Positions 57,885 through 64,000 of a stretch of DNA of 64,000 nucleotides are shown one piece after another; position 1 is the stretch's first letter, and the number at the start of each line of letters is the position of its first letter. The notes under the pieces are model-generated. The model was not told the DNA's origin, did no database searches, and saw only the letters and a program-made list of their open reading frames with translations. A program made the position numbers and the translations under genes. Source of the stretch: Klebsormidium nitens (lineage: Eukaryota; Streptophyta; Klebsormidiophyceae; Klebsormidiales; Klebsormidiaceae); NCBI GenBank assembly GCA_000708835.1, contig DF236969.1, positions 1 to 64,000 of the forward strand. Direction: 5' to 3'.

Positions 57885-60800
57885 CCAGAGGACCAAAGAG
57901 ATCTGCAGATGAGGTTGAGTGGCAGGTCAGATATGACATTCCAGACTGCTCTTCCGCAGTGCGGCCTTGGAAAGAAGGACTTCAACCTAGCCTACACAGG
58001 TCTGGATCCTGTCGTTTTGCTGGGAGATCAGATGAAGAACAAGGAATAGTGCAGCACAGGCTTCTTTTCACTGTGCATGGCCAGTCTATATTGGTAAAAC
58101 TGGCACAGATCGCGGCACGGTTTGAATCTTTGAATGCTTTTTTGGGGGGCCATCTAGAATTTCTTCTGAAGAAGCCCAGATTATTATTTTACTGCATATG
58201 CACTAGGAACGATGACAAGATTTCTGATCATACCGCCTGGCATTTATTCAAAGGCCTTTGCAATAGGATGAGTTCAGGTCTGCATTGCAAGCCATCAATA
58301 TCCGACTCCCCAATGTAGAATATGCATGCACGCGAGATGCAGGTTATGACTATCAGCTTGCTTGCTCATCAGCTAGCTGACAAGCCTGCCCTTGGGAGGC
58401 TTGCACAGTTTGCTGCTGCTAATGCAAAGGTCAACAATTGAGGAACTTGATTACATTCTGGACACAAAAAGATCCTTAGTAGTGCAACTGTGACACTAGA
58501 GGGCAGTTAATAGGACATTTCCGGGCCAATAGATTCGTAAATAATCTTTCTTGTTCCACTGAGGAGCTACACTAGACGTTTTATAAAGCACCATTCAGAA
58601 TGATGCAGCTTTCTAGACAGAGCTTGACTGATGGTAGTTCTTTCTGACTTGATATCGGGAGACGCAACACGACGCAAAGAAAATGCCACAGAACGCCTTT
58701 CACATGTTAGTCGATCGCCCTTCCGGCGATCCCCTTAATAAACCTTTCGGCCAATCACCAAATCCCCGTCATCAGCTCACCCACTGTGTCGAAGGAGCAC
58801 GTATATAACCTAATCAAGAGGCTTGGGCAGAACACGTATCAAAAAGTCCCAAATAAAAAGGGTCTCAGTCCTTGCTCTCGTTCAAAAGGGATTCACCTGA
58901 TTCCCGCTTCTTGTGGCGCGATGGTGGTGGGGTTCCTTTGACCTTGTTGCTGTAGCTGAGCAGTGCGTTGTTTCTTCTCAGTCTTTCTTCCGAGTTTGTT
59001 TGAATCAAAGGAGAGGCCAGAATTCTGAAGGCTTCTTAGCAGTGGCAATGGCGTGACTACGGTAGGTATCCTAGAAGCGGCAGCTGTGTGCAGTATCACA
59101 CACAGTAATAGGCTTCGAAGAGCGACGGGAGAGCGACACTGCTTCCCCCATTTATCAAGTCGAGGAGGGTGGCGAGTGAGTTGTAGGACCAGCTTATACC
59201 GGTCATTATCGGCCGTGCAGGCTACTACCGGTACGTACCCAACCTTATAGGTTATGAGACCAGGACTCTGCCGCCGTGCGGCGCGCCGGTACTAACTGCA
59301 TAACTGCCTAGGTAGTACTGAGCAGTGAGTACTAATGTAGGTAGTACGGTACCACTGAGTACTGCTGCAGATGGTACGGTTACCGGTAGGTACTACGGTA
59401 TTGAGGCCGTAGTGGCGGGCCAGTGACGCAACTCAATCATCCGAAGTCAACATGTCAGGAGTCAGGAGTCAGGACTCAGGCAGCCCATGGTGGCGGCTCT
59501 TGGTCATGAACGGCCGGAAAATCGGCGATAAAATCCAGAAATTTACTGGGAACCTACTTGTGTCAGTATTATATGTCCAGGTGACAGGGGTGAGCTTTTG
59601 ACACAACTATGTAATCCAGGTTGCTCGTAAAGCACTGCCTAAAGGTGAGCGGCGGCCGTGAGCCTGTCCATTTGCCAGCGCGCTGGCGACTGGCGTTACA
59701 GCGTTTACGTCAAGTGATCAGTCGGCATATCGAAGGCGGACTCGACGATATGTGCCAAATCTGCGCGCCGCCGCACGGGGTTGGGCGACTTGCAGGTCCA
59801 ATCATTTTACCGTCTTTTGTGGTTGTAAATTCAAGACGTCATAGTGAAGTTGTGAACCGTGGCGCAACTCATCGCGTGGCCATGGCAGAGCGGCCGCACG
59901 TAGAACGGCGTCGCTCGAAGCGGATCGATAATTAATTGTCTCCCGTACCGCACGAGTCGACGACGCTGCATTACTCCGCGCGTCGATATGGGAACTTGGA
60001 AGTTGGAAGGTGATAACCAGGGACATTTAATATGGGTCCCCCAGGGAGTCGGGACCCATGTTAAATTGGGTTGCACAGAGGCAAATCGAACCCGATGCCC
60101 CTCGGGGCGGGCACTCTACGACCCGATTCGACTTTTGCTTTCTCCCGAGTCCGACTATCCGGCCGGAATCGGGACCTCCGGCCGCTGCATGCGGCGAAAG
60201 TTCGGCGTACGTTGTAACTCGAATGGGTTCATTTTGAGTTTGCCATGTGCCCGAGCCCGATCGGGTCGTCCCGACTCCCGGGCACGGACAACTGGGCCTG
60301 GGCCGTCCCGACCTAGGTACTACCGTCTACGGTTACCAGTACCGTGAATTCGAATTTACTGGTCAAGTCCTTGGTCGGATATGACGATACTGGTCAAAAT
60401 CAAACTGGTGTGAGTCAGGCCGGAATCAATGAGGATCTGGTCTGCATACCGTATATGCTTCGGTAGTACGGTACTGAAATGTGCTGAGTGCATGATGCCA
60501 GTGCCACCGTACAGGCCGGTCCTGGCCAACATGAGACTTCTAGCTGGTCCTTTTATAACCAGGTAGATACTCAGACAGACTTTCAAAGGTGTCATGATGG
60601 CAGGTACCGTATTCTCTCGTAGATTGGGTTGTGGTACCCACTGTGATTGGCAAAGCCTGATCGAGAAACTAGGTAGTATAGGTACCGTCGGTACTTCAAC
60701 CTACCTACAGCTGGGTACCTCCCACAATTGATACCGTATAGGTACGTATCTCCTGATGTCAACATGCTTGACGTTTCTCATAAGGCTCTGCCGAGCGCAG

Positions 60801-61714
60801 TACCTGTGCAGTGTGCATGTATCACACATGCATCACTGGCTCGAGCTATGTGACTGACGGGAGTCACATGCTGCGTCCTCTGCGCAGTGCGCTGCCTTAA
60901 GTGTGCCACAAAGCTTTGTGGCACACAATTCGTCAGAGCATCAGAACTCAGCATCTGCATCATCTTTTTTACTGGTCACACGGATCACTAACTTGCACAC
61001 GAGCCGGCGAGGCTGCGGCGGCCCGCGGGTCATACCTACTGCCGTCACCGTGCCTGGATTAATGCAGCGCGACCTGAATCCTCCTGAGTCCTGGCCCCGG
61101 CAGATGTTGAAATAGTTTAATAATGCAGCCCGCCAGCCTACCATACACCTACTGCACATGATGGAAAGGAGTACGTTAGACTGTTGTAGTTCAGTCTACA
61201 GTACCTGAACCCTGTTGTACCTACGTTCCAACTTCCATGTCATGCCAGTACACTTCGCAATCCTCAATTGAAGACTGCTAAGCTTGCATACAAGCCAGGG
61301 CCAGGTACAGTACTTCCGAACACCCTGTGAAGTCACTTCTTAACATCCTGTTTCGGTCCTGTTTGCATTCTGCCACTGGCAGAAATTCTGGTATTAACGG
61401 TAGCCTGAGTAGGCCTTTGGGACTCGGGATACCAATCAGACTCAGGTATTGACATGCTGGTCGAGTCACGGTCAGGTGGACGCTCTGAAAGCAATATAGC
61501 GTATGCAGATAATAGCAGCTAGAGCTTCAAATTTGAAGAAGCGCCTTAGTGCGAGCTGTGCGGTCCGCTCAGTGTGCTTAGCAGAAAGTAATTAGGACCA
61601 GCAACTCCGCTCGAAGGGCACGCTCATAATACATATTTAAGCATTGGAGAAGAAGTAGGCCGGCGTCTAACCGTTTGCCTCATTCAAGGCCAAGAGCTCT
61701 CATCACCTCTCCCA
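57885..61714. other. Intergenic interval with palindromes and GTAC-rich islands
   Basis: No gene can be supported. It holds the 5' region of dirigent-like gene 3, GTAC-dense stretches (59,220-59,420; 60,310-60,760; 61,140-61,320), a CCCGA/TCGGG-rich stretch (60,040-60,320), and a cluster of short palindromes (60,790-60,930). The last ~100 bp contain a TATA-like CATATTTAAG (about 61,630) suited to the gene starting at 61,715. Confidence 0.5.
60901..60926. repeat. 26-bp perfect palindrome
   Basis: GTGTGCCACAAAG and its exact reverse complement meet with no loop, centred on AAGCTT. It closes a cluster of shorter inverted repeats upstream (GCATGT...ACATGC near 60,815 and GTGACT...AGTCAC near 60,850). 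Confidence 0.9.
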
Positions 61715-63227
61715 ATGGCTCCCCTCCGTATGCTGCTGACGTGCGCGCTGCTTGCGGGCGTGCTGATCTCACTCGCAGAGCCGGCCGCTGCGGTAGACAG
61801 CTGCGCCTCGGGCTACAACTACTGCTATGATGCCAGTGGCACCAAACTGACGTGCTGCGTCTCCACGTAAGCCCTTCCGTTTTAGGCCTCCTTTCATGCC
61901 CCTCTTTTGCGCTGACACATTGTTTCCTTATGGAATGTCTGTTTGGAAGCTTTCTTGATGTCGTGATGAAGGTATCTCTCAGCCTGTGCTAGCGAGCTGG
62001 AACTGCCTCCAGACTGAATTTGCAAGTCCTCTTTTCCAAGGACCATGATGTCGTTTCGGCCACACGAGGTAGCTACTAAAACGACAATGACTGCAATGCG
62101 TGCAAGGGAGGTAACTCAGTTCCCTTTAAGAGCCTTCTCAGCTTTGCCAACTTTCTGTCTTACTATCCTGCAGCTGCGATAACTGCGATCTGGCTACGGG
62201 CCTTCCGCCAACAAGCCTGGCGTCAGGGGAATTCCAGATGATCGTAAAATTTATCTGCTCACCCAATCATCATCCTTCTAGCCAAAGCTTCCAAAGGGGC
62301 AGATGCGGGACATAATTGCTGAAAACGGACCTCCTTTCTCTAAGAAACCATTCTGGCAGGACTTTACTATAGAATGTGGGCGGTCTTGTCTGGTTGGGTT
62401 GAAGGACAGTAAAACATACTGCTGCGAAGGGATCTTGAATGAAACCGCGGGGCTTTGTTTGTGGTGGCTGCCTCCAAGGAGTTCCAGCTAGTTGCCTTGT
62501 CTGACAAGAAGCATTCCCTTCCTGCAATTCACCTCATGCAGGCATTGGTCTTTGGGCTGAAGGATTCACATTGTGCATCAAATAAGTTACGCTCGAGAGC
62601 CCAACAGTTTGAGTCTCAAGCAACATATCACCTGGTCCGTTTCGATTCAGCAGCCTTCTACGAGACGATTTAGTTTTGCTCCGGGTCAGGCACCCTTCAA
62701 ACCCACCCTTCTTACACGCAAAACCCAATGGCTCTTGTCATCTTCGTCGGTTGGGCTGTGGAAGAAGCTGATGTCCACACATTTATTAACTTCCTCAGCA
62801 GAGGACACGGAACCGGATAAAACCAAGACGAATGATAGTAAGCCCAGATAATAGTAAGGTAACCGCACTGTGACGGGTAGGGTTAGTATGGTGGTTAGGG
62901 TGGGTACGGGTGTGCGAAGCGGGTCTTTTAATTAAGGTTGGGGTTTTTAGTGTTAGTCGGAGCTTACTTCTATCTTGGCTTACTATCATCTTTCTTGAGA
63001 GTTATTAATACCGGCGTACAAATGAAGGGCGCAGTAAAATTATTGACTGTGCTCCTTTTCTGCAGCTTTATACTCGGTGCGCGTACCGACACCGTCGGAC
63101 CGCCACGAAGATTTTGCGGAGTATGGGGGCAGTGACGCCAAGATCGAGGACGGCTTCAATTTCAGCCTGGACTTTTTCACAGCGCTGCCTTCCAATCTGG
63201 ACAACTACACAAAGGCCGAGACTGCAG
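61715..63227 (+). CDS. Secreted dirigent-like protein 4 with Cys-rich module (partial)
   Basis: Exon 1 (61715-61866) encodes a signal peptide (LLTCALLAGVLISLAEPAAA) and SCASGYNYCYDASGTKLTCC. Exon 2 starts at 62174 and reads CDNCDLATGLPPT; its donor is unclear (perhaps near 62224). These match exons 1-2 of the gene at 42.1 kb in sequence, order and phase (LTCC...C..CDL). An exon at 63066-63227 reads VPTPSDRHEDFAEYGG...GFNFSLDFF...LDNYTKAETAG before a GTGGGC donor, resembling the first barrel strands of the other dirigent-like genes. The phase from exon 2 to this exon does not close with the donor I can see, so an exon or donor is missing from the model. The glycine-motif exon is not found before 64000 and is probably beyond the window. 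Confidence 0.6.
62833..62993. mobile_element. MITE-like element C2 with GGGTTAGGG core
   Basis: Inside intron 2 of dirigent-like gene 4. Imperfect ~25-bp inverted ends begin GATAGTAAGCC (left, about 62835) and end GGCTTACTATC (right, about 62991). The core (GACGGGTAGGGTTAG, GGTTAGGGTGGGTACGGGTG, AAGCGGGTCTTT, GGGTTTTTAGT) matches element C1 at 50.2 kb, but the end sequences differ. Confidence 0.72.
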
Positions 63228-64000
63228 GTGGGCGCCTCACAACTGTCTGAGTTCGAAATTGCAATATCTACAGCTCTTTTCAAGCATCCTGCCGGTTTTG
63301 AGGTTAGACGACTAAGTTAGTCAAGTCGAAAATCATACAGCGTCAACTAACATCGACAAACTTTTAAGCTTCCCTCTCTATCTGAAACTGGCAGATTGCT
63401 TGCAGAGAGCTGTATCTGTAAGCGAAGCTGAAGATTGGTCTGTCTGGAAAGGCCCGTTCTTGAAATGACGAAAGCATATGAACTCGAACCAGGGATTGAA
63501 AGCACTAGAACACCAACAGAATCCAAAAACAACTGAAGGCTCGGTCTTCGCGAACAAAAATTCCGCTTGTGTGTAGATGTGGTAACCTGACCGCTGATGA
63601 TGCATAAAGCCTCTGGGCGCATCTGTTTTTGATTGAGCGCTTCTCTTTAAGTTCTGAGTCTTCTATTCGTGACGTGCACGTCTGGCGTAACGTAGGCGGC
63701 TTATGCACTCTTTGCTTTGCCGGCTACTGACCCGTTGGCCGCGAAAGAAGCTGTCTCGGTTTGTCTTCGAGCGGCTGCTCTTCCAATCCTGGTGTGCATT
63801 CGTCCGATGGCTTGTCCGAGTGGCCCAAACTTCACGATGGACCACTCTGCGAGCTCTGGGTTTGAACGGTGTCCACGTGTCACGGCCGCTGTCCTGTCTG
63901 CCATTCACAAGCAGTAGGATCCGCCCCCCCGTACTATCCTACGAGCGACTCTTGAGATCTGGGGTGTCTGTGTCTAAATTTGTCTCAGAGCAGCTGCGTC
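63228..64000. other. Window end, probably intron of dirigent-like gene 4
   Basis: No exon can be supported. The sequence follows the donor at 63228 and no matching acceptor with a dirigent-like continuation is visible. A plus-strand frame at 63717-63917 has no recognisable product. Confidence 0.4.

Noticed and set aside
59621-59935. Plus-strand frame of 104 codons
   Set aside because: Starts with TTG, overlaps open frames on the other strand, and shows no recognisable motif.

Overview
The window is nuclear DNA of a green-lineage eukaryote. It carries intron-rich genes, plastid-type cyclic-electron-flow genes (PGR5 and a PGR5-like A/PGRL2-type protein) and plant-type organellar genes (a PDF1A-like peptide deformylase and mitochondrial EF-G1). 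Introns are GT-AG with one GC-AG exception, exons are GC-rich with many GACGTC words, and intergenic DNA holds small TIR elements. A streptophyte alga or a bryophyte-grade plant fits best; the species cannot be fixed from the sequence alone.

Layout. 1.7-5.6 kb (-): PGR5-like A/PGRL2-type thylakoid protein, five exons. 6.6-7.7 kb (+): PGR5, two exons, head-to-head with the former. 9.3-12.8 kb (-): unrecognised 256-aa nuclear-looking protein. 13.6-14.6 kb: two adjacent TIR elements. 15.7-18.9 kb (+): peptide deformylase. 20.0-24.0 kb (-): AIFM2/FSP1-like FAD oxidoreductase. 26.7-28.3 kb (-): YjbQ/UPF0047 protein, head-to-head with 28.8-40.8 kb (+): mitochondrial elongation factor G, 14 exons and 779 aa. 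42-63 kb: four small secreted dirigent-like proteins (42.1-45.4 +, 46.6-49.5 -, 56.6-57.9 -, 61.7-63.2 + partial), separated by long repeat-rich intergenic DNA. All complete gene models were joined by hand across splice sites; exon phases close in every one, and each has a terminal stop codon.

Most striking observation: introns of the EF-G gene, and two other genes, contain tandem arrays of decayed copies of exon edges. Copies of an exon's 5' edge, with its AG acceptor, always lie upstream of the intact exon. Copies of a 3' edge, with its GT donor, always lie downstream. The spacing is about 110-195 bp, often near 150 bp. About 20 such copies are visible. This suggests recurrent tandem duplication of intron-exon boundary segments, tolerated because the spliceosome can ignore the extra copies.

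Functional themes: photosynthetic cyclic electron flow (PGR5 beside a PGR5-like A protein, sharing a divergent promoter region); organellar translation and protein maturation (mEF-G, peptide deformylase); quinone/redox chemistry (FSP1-like); and a dispersed family of secreted dirigent/AOC-barrel-like proteins, two of which carry a Cys-rich N-terminal module in its own exons.
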